This document shows positions 56,180-64,000 of a stretch of 64,000 nt of DNA, in pieces. A model generated the notes under the pieces. The model was not told the origin of the DNA, searched no databases, and saw nothing but the letters and a program-made list of their open reading frames with translations. The DNA comes from Listeria grandensis FSL F6-0971 (GTDB lineage Bacteria; Bacillota; Bacilli; Lactobacillales; Listeriaceae): contig NZ_AODD01000014.1 in the NCBI RefSeq assembly GCF_000525835.1, forward strand, positions 1 through 64,000, given 5' to 3'. The position numbers and the translations under genes were made by a program. Each line of letters opens with the position of its first letter. The stretch's first letter is position 1.

Positions 56180-57448
56180 TTGACACAAGGTGAAAAAATT
56201 CAAGTAGTAAACGGTGCCCTACAAACACCAAATAATCCAGTTATTCCATTTATCGAAGGAGACGGTACGGGACCTGATATTTGGCGTGCGGCTCAGCGCG
56301 TATTGGATGCTGCCGTTGAAAAAGCTTATAATGGTGAGAAAAAAATCGCTTGGAAAGAAGTTCTAGCTGGTGAAAAAGCGTTTAACCAAACAGGGGAATG
56401 GTTGCCAAAAGCGACTTTAGATACGATAGATGAGTTTCTTATTGCGATTAAAGGTCCACTTACAACGCCGATTGGTGGCGGGATTCGCTCGTTAAATGTG
56501 GCACTACGCCAAGAACTGGATTTATACGTATGTTTGCGTCCCGTTCGTTATTTTACCGGAGTACCTTCTCCAGTGAAGCGTCCAGAGGATACGGATATGG
56601 TTATTTTCCGTGAAAATACGGAGGATATTTATGCGGGCATCGAGTTTAAAGAAGGTAGCGATGAAGCGAAAAAATTGATTGCCTTTCTAAAAGATGAATT
56701 TGGTGTGAATAAAATTCGTTTCCCTGAAACTTCCGGAATCGGCGTGAAACCTGTTTCTAAAGAAGGCACGGAACGCTTGGTGCGCGCGGCAATGGAATAT
56801 GCAATCAAGGAAGGCCGTAAAACATTGACGCTAGTCCATAAAGGAAATATCATGAAGTTCACGGAAGGCGCTTTTAAAACATGGGGTTACAACCTGGCAG
56901 AGCGCGAATTTGGCGATAAAGTCTTCACGTGGGCGGAATATGATCGGATCGTTGAAACAGATGGTGTGGATGCCGCAAATGCGAAACAAGATGCAGCGCT
57001 TGCGGCAGGCAAAATCTTAGTGAAAGATTCGATCGCTGACATTTTCTTACAACAAATCCTAACTCGTCCTGCTGAATTTGATGTAGTAGCAACGATGAAC
57101 TTGAATGGAGATTACATTTCTGACGCGCTTGCGGCTCAAGTTGGTGGTATCGGTATTGCACCAGGTGCGAACATCAATTACCAAACAGGGCATGCCATTT
57201 TTGAAGCGACACATGGTACGGCTCCAAAATATGCCAATCTTGATAAAGTGAACCCTTCGTCGGTTATTCTATCAGGAACGTTATTACTCGAGCACATTGG
57301 CTGGAGTGAAGCCGCGGAATTAATCATTAAATCAATGGAGAAAACGATTGCTGACAAGACGGTAACCTATGACTTCGCACGTTTGATGGATGGCGCGACA
57401 GAAGTGAAATGCTCTGCGTTTGCCGATGCGTTGATTCGCAATTTCTAA
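56180..57448 (+). CDS. icd: Isocitrate dehydrogenase (NADP)
   Basis: 422 residues from TTG 56180, chosen by GAGGAGGAAA 7 bases upstream; the longer frame overlaps cit[16 protein letters not shown], the substrate loop [26 protein letters not shown] (Ser site), [44 protein letters not shown] and the NADP region [11 protein letters not shown]...NPSSVILSG are present. Cotranscribed with citZ; ends at a strong terminator. Confidence 0.96.
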   Translation: MTQGEKIQVVNGALQTPNNPVIPFIEGDGTGPDIWRAAQRVLDAAVEKAYNGEKKIAWKEVLAGEKAFNQTGEWLPKATLDTIDEFLIAIKGPLTTPIGGGIRSLNVALRQELDLYVCLRPVRYFTGVPSPVKRPEDTDMVIFRENTEDIYAGIEFKEGSDEAKKLIAFLKDEFGVNKIRFPETSGIGVKPVSKEGTERLVRAAMEYAIKEGRKTLTLVHKGNIMKFTEGAFKTWGYNLAEREFGDKVFTWAEYDRIVETDGVDAANAKQDAALAAGKILVKDSIADIFLQQILTRPAEFDVVATMNLNGDYISDALAAQVGGIGIAPGANINYQTGHAIFEATHGTAPKYANLDKVNPSSVILSGTLLLEHIGWSEAAELIIKSMEKTIADKTVTYDFARLMDGATEVKCSAFADALIRNF

Positions 57449-57457
57449 TGCTGCATG

Positions 57458-57518
57458 AAACCGTGTTTTAAAAGGGAAGGAAGAACGTGATCCTGCGCTT
57501 TTAAAACCGGTTTTTTTG
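57458..57518 (+). terminator. Terminator after citZ-icd
   Basis: AAACCG-TG-TTTTAAAA pairs with TTTTAAAA-C-CGGTTT around a 24-base loop, ending in seven T. Confidence 0.88.
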
Positions 57519-57598
57519 TGCGTTTACAATACGGGCACATTCGGTTTTTCTATGGTAAAATGGACATAATGAGCGCTAAATTTTGAGGAGGAATCCCT

Positions 57599-60227
57599 GT
57601 GAATAAAATGGTACTAATTGATGGAAATAGTATTGCGAATCGCGCTTTTTACGCGTTACCACTTTTGAGTAATGAGAAAGGTGTTTACACGAACGCGGTG
57701 TATGGCTTTGCAATGATGATTATGAATGTGTTGGAAAAAGAGCAGCCAAATCATGTTTTGGTGGCTTTTGATGCTGGAAAAACGACTTTTCGACATAGTC
57801 AGTATAAAGAATATAAAGGTGGGCGCCAAAAAACGCCGAGCGAGCTTTCGGAACAGTTTCCGTTTATTCGTGAATTGCTGGATGCTTACTCGATTCCGCG
57901 CTATGAGTTACCGAATTATGAGGCGGACGACATTATTGGGACGATCACGAAACAAGCCGAAAAAGATGGCTTAGAGGTCGTTATCATTACCGGAGATCGG
58001 GATTTGACGCAACTTGCCAGTGAGAAAACGACGGTGTACATTACGAAAAAAGGGATCACCGATATGGAGCAAAACACGCCGGCCAGTCTGAAAGAAAAAT
58101 ACGATCTCACACCAGAGCAAATCATTGATATGAAGGGCTTAATGGGCGATTCATCGGATAATATTCCGGGTATTCCAGGCGTTGGTGAAAAAACAGCTTT
58201 AAAACTGCTACACCAATTCGGTACAGTAGAAGAAGTATTAGCCAATGCGGATAAAATTTCCGGTAAGAAACTTCAAGAAAAAGTAGTCGACAATAAGGAA
58301 TCCGCAATCATGAGTAAGGAACTTGCCACTATCAATACCGATTCGCCGATTGAAATGAAAGTGACGGATACCAAATATGCCGGCTATGATATTGAAAAAG
58401 TGGTACCGCTGTTGAAAGAACTCGGCTTTGCGACGATTTTAAAAAAATATCCAAGGCGAATCCAGCGAACCAGAAAAAGAACTCGAGAATATCACATTTG
58501 AAATTGTGCATGAAGTAAAAGCATCCCATTTGAGCGATAAAACCGCGCTATATGTGGAACTCGACAATGACAATTATCATACCGCGCCGTTTATCGGCAT
58601 TGCTTTTCACTCAGAGGCAGGCACTTTTTTTGCAACGGAGGATACAGTAAGGAAGTCGTCTGAACTGAAGAAATGGCTAGAAGATTCAAGCAAAGAGAAA
58701 GTCGTATACGATGCGAAAAAAACAATTGTTGGGCTTTCCAAATTTGATATTGCCGTAGATGGAATCGAATTTGATATCATGTTGGCATCTTACTTGCTGA
58801 ACCCGTCGGACACCATTGATGATTTTGCGAGCGTTGCGGTTAGTCATGATTTTGACGCGGTTAAAACCGATGAACTCGTCTATGGAAAAGGTGCAAAACG
58901 CGAAATTCCAGAAGAAGCCATCGTCGCTGAGCATTTGGCGCGAAAAGTGGTTGCTGTTTCTGAACTAGAAAAGAAGATGCATACCGAGCTCGAAAACAAT
59001 GAGCAACTTGGCTTGTTTGAAGATCTGGAATTGCCGTTATCGAAAGTTTTAGCGAAGATGGAAATGTACGGCGTCAAAGTGGATATCGCGCGTTTGGAAG
59101 ATATGAAAGTAGAGCTAGCCGGTCGATTGAGCGAACTCGAAAAAACGATTCACGAATATGCAGGCGTCGAATTCAACATCAATTCACCGAAGCAACTCGG
59201 CGTGATTCTATTTGAAAATCTAGGGCTACCAGCGGAAAAGAAAACGAAGACGGGGTATTCCACATCTGCGGACGTACTCGAGAAGTTAGCGGGCGCACAC
59301 CCAATCATAGAAAGCATTCTAATGTACCGTCAACTAGGCAAGCTCCAATCGACGTACATCGAAGGCTTGCTAAAAGTAACACATCAAGATACAGAAAAAG
59401 TTTACACGCGTTTCAACCAGACGATGGCACAAACCGGCAGACTAAGCTCGGTTGATCCGAACCTGCAAAACATACCGATTCGCCTAGAAGAAGGTCGTAA
59501 AATCCGACAAGTATTTATTCCATCTGAACCAGGCTGGAAAATGTTTTCCGCGGATTATTCGCAAGTAGAGCTCCGCGTCTTAGCACATATTTCCGAAGAT
59601 GAGAATTTGCAATATGCTTTTAAACACGACTATGATATTCATACAAAAACGGCAATGGATGTTTTCCATGTAGAGCAAGAAGCGGTGGATTCACTGATGC
59701 GCCGCCAAGCAAAGGCCGTTAATTTTGGTATTGTGTACGGTATTAGTGATTACGGTTTGTCTCAAAACCTAGGAATTACTCGAAAAGATGCGCGCGATTT
59801 TATTGATCGTTATTTTGCAAGTTACCCTGGGGTGAAAGATTACATGGAGAATATCGTGCGTTCGGCGAAGGAAAAGGGTTATGTAGAGACGATTTTGCAT
59901 CGCCGTCGTTATATTCCAGAAATTACAAGTCGAAACTTTAATGTTCGTGGATTTGCTGAGAGGACTGCGATGAATACGCCAATCCAAGGAAGTGCCGCTG
60001 ACATTATTAAAAAAGCAATGATCCTTATGAATGACCGTCTTATCTCGGAGAAACTAGAAGCACGTTTATTACTCCAAGTACACGATGAACTGATTTTTGA
60101 GGCGCCTGAGAGTGAGATCGCGAAACTAGAAGAAATTGTTCCAGACGTCATGGAAAACGCCGTAGAGCTCTCTGTTCCGCTTAAAGTAGACAGTTCTTTC
60201 GGAGATACATGGTATGACGCTAAATAA
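57599..60227 (+). CDS. polA: DNA polymerase I, frameshifted at an A run
   Basis: Gap-filling and Okazaki-fragment repair polymerase. GTG 57599 with GAGGAGGAA upstream. Residues 1-300 are the 5' nuclease (MVLIDGNSIANRAFYALP, YEADDIIGT, ITGDRDLTQL, LMGDSSDNIPGIPGVGEKTA). The middle domain has lost the 3'-5' exonuclease motif (YVELDNDNY where DTET would stand), as in Bacillus. The polymerase domain has DYSQVELRVLAHIS, RRQAKAVNFGIVYGIS and QVHDELIFE. The frame is broken at the seven-A run 58441-58447; removing one A restores ATILKNIQGESSEPEKE and a protein of 875 residues, the family length. A sequencing error is the likely cause. Followed by mutM and coaE as in Bacillus. Confidence 0.93.
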
Positions 60228-60248
60228 CATAAGTAAGGGGTTAAAAAC

Positions 60249-61070
60249 ATGCCAGAATTACCAGAAGTAGAAAATGTTCGGGCTACACTCGCCGAACTTG
60301 TGGTAGGTAAGGAAATGGATCAAGTAACGGTTGGTGTTCCAAAGATGATTGTGGGGATGCCAGCCGAGCAGTTTATCGGCAACATGATCGGTCAAAAAAT
60401 CGAAGACGTTCGCCGTCGTGGCAAATTTCTACTCATCGATACAACGGACGGTACTTTACTGTCACACCTACGGATGGAAGGGAAGTATCGCCTTCATGAT
60501 GCTACTGATCCAATCGATAAACACACACACGTCACCTTCCATTTTACGGATAACACCGAGCTACGCTATCTCGATGTCCGCAAATTTGGCACGATGGAAC
60601 TCGTTCTAAAACATCAAGAAGGTCTCACAAAATCCATCCAAAAATTAGGACCAGAACCGCTCTCCGCAAGTTTTGAGAAAGGCGTTTTTGGAGAGAAACT
60701 AACAAAATCAGGGCGCGCTGTCAAAACCGTTTTGCTCGACCAAAGTCTTGTAGCGGGAATCGGCAATATTTACGCAGATGAAATTTGTTTCCAAGCAAAA
60801 GTGCTACCAGAGAGGCCGGCTAACACGCTTAAACCCGCGGAGATTAAACGATTATACGAGAGCACAAAAGCGATCATGACAGAAGCCGTTGCCCTCGGTG
60901 GTTCGACGATTCGGACGTATGTCAATTCACAAGGCAAGATTGGCGGTTATCAAGATAAGTTGCAAGTTTACGGCGAAAAAGGCAACCCGTGTCCTGTCTG
61001 TGGTACGCCGATTGTGAAAATCAAGCTAAACGGTCGTGGCACGCATTTTTGCCCGAAATGCCAGAAATAG
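60249..61070 (+). CDS. mutM: Formamidopyrimidine-DNA glycosylase
   Basis: Removes 8-oxoguanine and formamidopyrimidines and nicks the abasic site; 273 residues. N-terminal catalytic PELPEVE (Pro2 nucleophile, Glu3), Lys in LLSHLRMEGKYR, helix-two-turn-helix LDQSLVAGIGNIYADE, and the zinc finger CPVC...CPKC near the end with the GRGTHFCPKCQ turn. 21 bases after polA, in one repair operon. Confidence 0.96.
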   Translation: MPELPEVENVRATLAELVVGKEMDQVTVGVPKMIVGMPAEQFIGNMIGQKIEDVRRRGKFLLIDTTDGTLLSHLRMEGKYRLHDATDPIDKHTHVTFHFTDNTELRYLDVRKFGTMELVLKHQEGLTKSIQKLGPEPLSASFEKGVFGEKLTKSGRAVKTVLLDQSLVAGIGNIYADEICFQAKVLPERPANTLKPAEIKRLYESTKAIMTEAVALGGSTIRTYVNSQGKIGGYQDKLQVYGEKGNPCPVCGTPIVKIKLNGRGTHFCPKCQK

Positions 61071-61079
61071 GGGATGGAT

Positions 61080-61676
61080 ATGGCTTATATTATCGGTTTA
61101 ACAGGAGGCATCGCCAGCGGAAAAACGACGGTTAGCAACATGTTAGCTGATGCCGGATTCCCGATCGTTGACGCGGACATCGCCGCCAGAAAAGTCGTTG
61201 CAAAAAACACGGAAGGCGCAAAGCTTATCCAAGCCGCTTTTGGTGAGACGGTTTTTGGCAAAGATGGAGAGTTAGATCGCCCCAAATTGGGTGAGATTAT
61301 TTTTCATGATTCGGAAAAAAGGGAGACCTTAAATGCGATTGTGCACCCACTTGTGAGGCGATGGATGCTTGCAGAACGCGATAGGTTGATTGCTCGTGGT
61401 CACGAGGTTATCGTCTTTGATATTCCACTTTTGCTAGAAAGTAAACTGGAAGCGATGGTGGATACGATTGTCGTTGTTTATGTCGATGAACAGACGCAGC
61501 TTGCGCGCCTGATGCAGCGAAATGATTTGTCAGAAAAAGACGCGAAAGCAAGGATATCCAGTCAAATGCCATTATCCGAAAAAATCAAGCATGCCGACAT
61601 CGTGATCAATAATGTGCATGGCCTGGCTGAAACAAAGCAACAAGTAGATGAGCTGATCCGCACTTTTTCAAAGTAG
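61080..61676 (+). CDS. coaE: Dephospho-CoA kinase
   Basis: Last step of CoA synthesis. ATG 61080 is preferred (6 bases after GGGG) over ATG 61074; 198 residues. P-loop IGLTGGIASGKTTV, DADIAARKVV, and lid-region HPLVRRWM, VVYVDEQTQLARLMQRND. It follows mutM by 9 bases, the usual Firmicutes polA-mutM-coaE arrangement. Confidence 0.95.
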   Translation: MAYIIGLTGGIASGKTTVSNMLADAGFPIVDADIAARKVVAKNTEGAKLIQAAFGETVFGKDGELDRPKLGEIIFHDSEKRETLNAIVHPLVRRWMLAERDRLIARGHEVIVFDIPLLLESKLEAMVDTIVVVYVDEQTQLARLMQRNDLSEKDAKARISSQMPLSEKIKHADIVINNVHGLAETKQQVDELIRTFSK

Positions 61677-61732
61677 AAGGTTGCAGGCAAGTCGTGGTAT
61701 ACTGTTAAAAAGCAAGTAAGGAGTGGATGACA

Positions 61733-62197
61733 ATGAAGTGCCCATCGTGTAAAGGTAATAACTCACGTGTTGTAGATTCAAGACCTGCGGATGATGGCAA
61801 TTCCATTCGCCGACGCAGAGAATGTGAGGCATGCGGATTTCGCTTCACAACGTTCGAAAAAGTAGAAGAAAGCCCGCTGATTGTTGTGAAAAAAGACGGT
61901 GTAAGAGAAGAGTTCGCTAGAGAGAAAATATTGCGAGGTCTCATTCGTGCTTGCGAGAAGCGCCCAGTTTCCGTCGAGCAACTAGAAGATGTTGTGAACG
62001 CTGTCGAACGCGAATTGCGCAGTATCGGTGAGAGTGAGGTATCCTCGCATTTGATCGGTGAGAAACTGATGGATAAACTGGCAACTTTAGACGAAGTAGC
62101 CTATGTGCGCTTTGCCTCTGTATATCGCCAGTTTAAAGATATTAGCGTTTTTGTAGATGAACTCAAAGAATTAATGGATAAGACAAAACAAGAGTAA
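61733..62197 (+). CDS. nrdR: Transcriptional repressor NrdR
   Basis: Zinc-ribbon/ATP-cone repressor of ribonucleotide reductase genes. ATG 61733 (9 bases after AAGGAG) gives the standard 154 residues; ATG 61727 is too close. Zinc cysteines 3, 6, 31 and 34 (MKCPSC ... CEACGF), with basic SIRRRRE for DNA contact; the ATP-cone starts at [29 protein letters not shown]. It lies directly before dnaB, linking dNTP supply to replication genes. Confidence 0.96.
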   Translation: MKCPSCKGNNSRVVDSRPADDGNSIRRRRECEACGFRFTTFEKVEESPLIVVKKDGVREEFAREKILRGLIRACEKRPVSVEQLEDVVNAVERELRSIGESEVSSHLIGEKLMDKLATLDEVAYVRFASVYRQFKDISVFVDELKELMDKTKQE

Positions 62198-62212
62198 GAA
62201 AGGTGAAGTAGC

Positions 62213-63613
62213 GTGGCAGAATTTTGGATGGAGTTACAGCCGGTCGACAGCTATCGTGTGAAAGCGAATGGCGTTTTGTCAGAGAAAGACCGCAAAATCT
62301 TGACTTTTTTATATCAACCACTGATGGGAGCCGAATGTCTAGCACTTTATGACACGCTTGTGACCGAAGTGGAAGAGAATCGGCTCTGGTCCGAAAGTCA
62401 CAGCCACACGCAGCTACTCAATCTGCTTGGCATCAGCTTGCCGAACCTTTTTCAAGCGCGTTTAAAATTGGAAGGATTGGGTTTATTGCGCAGTTTCGTG
62501 CAAACGGTCGGTGAATCCCGACATTACATATACGAAATGGCAGCACCGCTTTCCCCAGAACAGTTTTTTTCCGATGGCTTACTCAATATTTATCTCTATA
62601 GCAAGATTGGTAATGCGCAGTATCAGCGTTTGCGTCGTTTCTTTTCTGATACACCGATGTCAGAGGATGGATTCGATGAAGTGACGCGCTCGTTTCAAGA
62701 TGTTTTTGAGACATTTACAGGAAGTGAATTGCCGGTGACTACCGCCGAAAATGGGGAACCGGTTGGCCGAGCACAGTCACGTGGTGTAACGCTTGATGAT
62801 AAAGCCTTCGATTTTGCCGTGATGATTCAAAGTTTGTCGCCAACGATGTTATCGCGAAATGCGGTGACCGAAGAAGTTCGCGCATGCATCTTGAAGTTAC
62901 ATGCGATTTATGCGATTGAAGAGCTCGACATGGTACATTATCTGTATCGTTCCGTGCAAGCGGACGGCACACTCGATTTAGATTACCTACGCAAAATCGT
63001 GCGGGACGGCTACCAGATGCAGCACAATCGTTTGCCGGAATTAAAGGCGAAAACGGCGGCACCACCCGAGACGACAACCAAGCAAGAACTGCAAGAAGGT
63101 GCCTCCGATACGGAAGCATTGGCATATTACTTGGAAAATGTGACTCCGTACCAATTAATGGTCGATATTAGCGATGGCGCTGTGCCTGCCGAAACCGACC
63201 TCAAAGTTATTGATGAAGTGATGGCGCAACAAAATTTGCCGATTCCAGTCATGAATGTGCTGATCGAATATGTCTTGCTTCGCCTAGATGGTAAAATCTC
63301 TAAAAACTACATGATGACAATCGCGGCTCATTGGAAGCGCAAAAAAGTGCAAACCGCAAAAGAAGCTATGGAGATGGCATGGGCGGAACATGAGAAGTAC
63401 AAGAAACTTCAAGAAGAAGGCACACAGAAAGCGCCGAGCAATTATCGCAATAACAATCGTAAATTTAACCAGACAGGGCGTAAAGAAATTTTGCCTGATT
63501 GGTTTGATAAAGAAGAAGTGAAGCCTGTGGAAAAAGCGATGACAACTCGTGAGAAATCAACGCTTGATAAGCAAGTCGAAGAAATGAAAAAACGGTTGAA
63601 GGAAGGTAGGTGA
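62213..63613 (+). CDS. dnaB: Replication initiation and membrane attachment protein DnaB
   Basis: Gram-positive helicase-loading factor (not the E. coli DnaB helicase), which with DnaD and DnaI loads DnaC helicase at oriC and restart sites; 466 residues from GTG 62213 with AGAAAGGTGAAG upstream. N-terminal DnaD/DnaB winged-helix-like domain (LTFLYQPLMGAECLALYDTLV), second DnaD-like domain near ENVTPYQLMVDISDGAVPAETDLKVIDEVMAQQNLPIPVMNVLIEYVL (in parts), and a charged tail. Overlap-free, 5 bases before dnaI. Confidence 0.94.
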   Translation: MAEFWMELQPVDSYRVKANGVLSEKDRKILTFLYQPLMGAECLALYDTLVTEVEENRLWSESHSHTQLLNLLGISLPNLFQARLKLEGLGLLRSFVQTVGESRHYIYEMAAPLSPEQFFSDGLLNIYLYSKIGNAQYQRLRRFFSDTPMSEDGFDEVTRSFQDVFETFTGSELPVTTAENGEPVGRAQSRGVTLDDKAFDFAVMIQSLSPTMLSRNAVTEEVRACILKLHAIYAIEELDMVHYLYRSVQADGTLDLDYLRKIVRDGYQMQHNRLPELKAKTAAPPETTTKQELQEGASDTEALAYYLENVTPYQLMVDISDGAVPAETDLKVIDEVMAQQNLPIPVMNVLIEYVLLRLDGKISKNYMMTIAAHWKRKKVQTAKEAMEMAWAEHEKYKKLQEEGTQKAPSNYRNNNRKFNQTGRKEILPDWFDKEEVKPVEKAMTTREKSTLDKQVEEMKKRLKEGR

Positions 63614-63618
63614 CAACG

Positions 63619-64000
63619 ATGGATAAAATCGAACGAACGCTCGGCCAGCTTTTTCAAGGTCGTGATTTTGAGAAACAGTATGAAACGCTCAAACAGCAAG
63701 TGTTTGCCTACGCGCCGGTGAAGCGTTTTCTACAAGAAAATAAGGCGGATTTAACCGAACAAATCATCAATCAAAACTTATCGAAGCTCTACGAATTTAT
63801 GACGGAACATCAGAAATATGAGCAAAAAGAAGATACATTGATGCCCGGATATGCGCCACGATTAAGTCTTAATGGCGACTATATCACGGTAACGTATTAT
63901 CCGACAGAAGAGAAAATCCAAGCAGATCGTCAGCGTGCTATCGAAAAACGGATTCGATCTCTCTATATGCCAAAACAAGTGATGGAAGCGACACTGGACG
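63619..64000 (+). CDS. dnaI: Primosomal helicase loader DnaI, 5' part
   Basis: The gene starts at ATG 63619, 5 bases after dnaB with GGAAGGTAGGTGAC as ribosome binding site, and runs off the window. The 127 visible residues (MDKIERTLGQLFQGRDF ... VTYYPTEEKIQADRQRAIEKRIRSLYMP, in parts) match the N-terminal helicase-binding region of Listeria/Bacillus DnaI. Unlike B. subtilis DnaI, the visible part shows no clear Cys-rich zinc-binding motif. The AAA+ ATPase domain would lie beyond the window. Confidence 0.88.
   Translation, partial: MDKIERTLGQLFQGRDFEKQYETLKQQVFAYAPVKRFLQENKADLTEQIINQNLSKLYEFMTEHQKYEQKEDTLMPGYAPRLSLNGDYITVTYYPTEEKIQADRQRAIEKRIRSLYMPKQVMEATLD

Overview
The window looks like a chromosomal segment of a Listeria species outside the classical L. 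monocytogenes cluster. Most genes have a Listeria/Bacillus-type product. The order aroA-ccpA-tyrS-rpsD-ezrA-nifS-thiI-argCJBDF-nadK-sppA-tpx-ytxK-ackA-usp-ald-pepQ-ytkL-ytoI-nrnA-dnaE-accDA-pfkA-pyk-citZ-icd-polA-mutM-coaE-nrdR-dnaB-dnaI is the conserved Listeria core order as I remember it. Ribosome binding sites are strong AGGAGG-like sequences, TTG/GTG starts are common, and AT-rich sigma-A promoters are easy to see. The genus call is inference from protein resemblance and gene order.

Layout. 1-1300: ytxG-ytxH stress pair behind a good sigma-B promoter. 1300-6900: accessory tandem pair of secreted M60 (enhancin-like) metalloproteases, the first broken by a one-base deletion. 7000-17400: aroA (chorismate mutase-DAHP synthase), ccpA, a tyrosine T-box and tyrS, a GNAT gene, rpsD with a probable S4 leader on the minus strand, a free-Met-sulfoxide reductase, ezrA, then the nifS-thiI tRNA-thiolation pair. 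17400-18000: a relic of a modular surface protein and the arginine operon promoter. 18027-23150: argCJBDF, making arginine by the cyclic (ArgJ) route. 23200-25500: a small accessory block (DUF1003 protein, a 65-aa protein, a small secreted protein with a suspicious stop, dUTPase). 25500-33500: nadK, sppA, RDD protein, tpx, ytxK-ackA, universal stress protein, alanine dehydrogenase, HesB-like protein. 33600-36400: pepQ and a divergent MarR / DUF2316-SDR module. 36500-39500: ytkL, ytoI, nrnA. 39600-44900: a second accessory block with a possibly frameshifted small ORF, an AraC regulator and a heterodimeric ABC exporter. 44966-57450: dnaE, accDA, pfkA, pyk, fxsA, DUF441, citZ, icd, i.e. replication, malonyl-CoA, lower glycolysis and TCA entry. 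57599-64000: polA, mutM, coaE, nrdR, dnaB and the start of dnaI (cut by the window end), a DNA replication and repair cluster.

Two general points. Four long genes (M60 copy 1, thiI, pyk, polA) are each broken by one A too many or too few in a run of A; thiI, pyk and polA are otherwise full length, so sequencing error is the most economical explanation. I found no IS element, phage integrase, CRISPR array, tRNA or rRNA gene. I see no clear new multi-gene system. The most unusual items are the mosaic M60 tandem, the stop-interrupted small secreted protein, the GC-rich structured region after pyk, and a motif shared upstream of pfkA and pyk.
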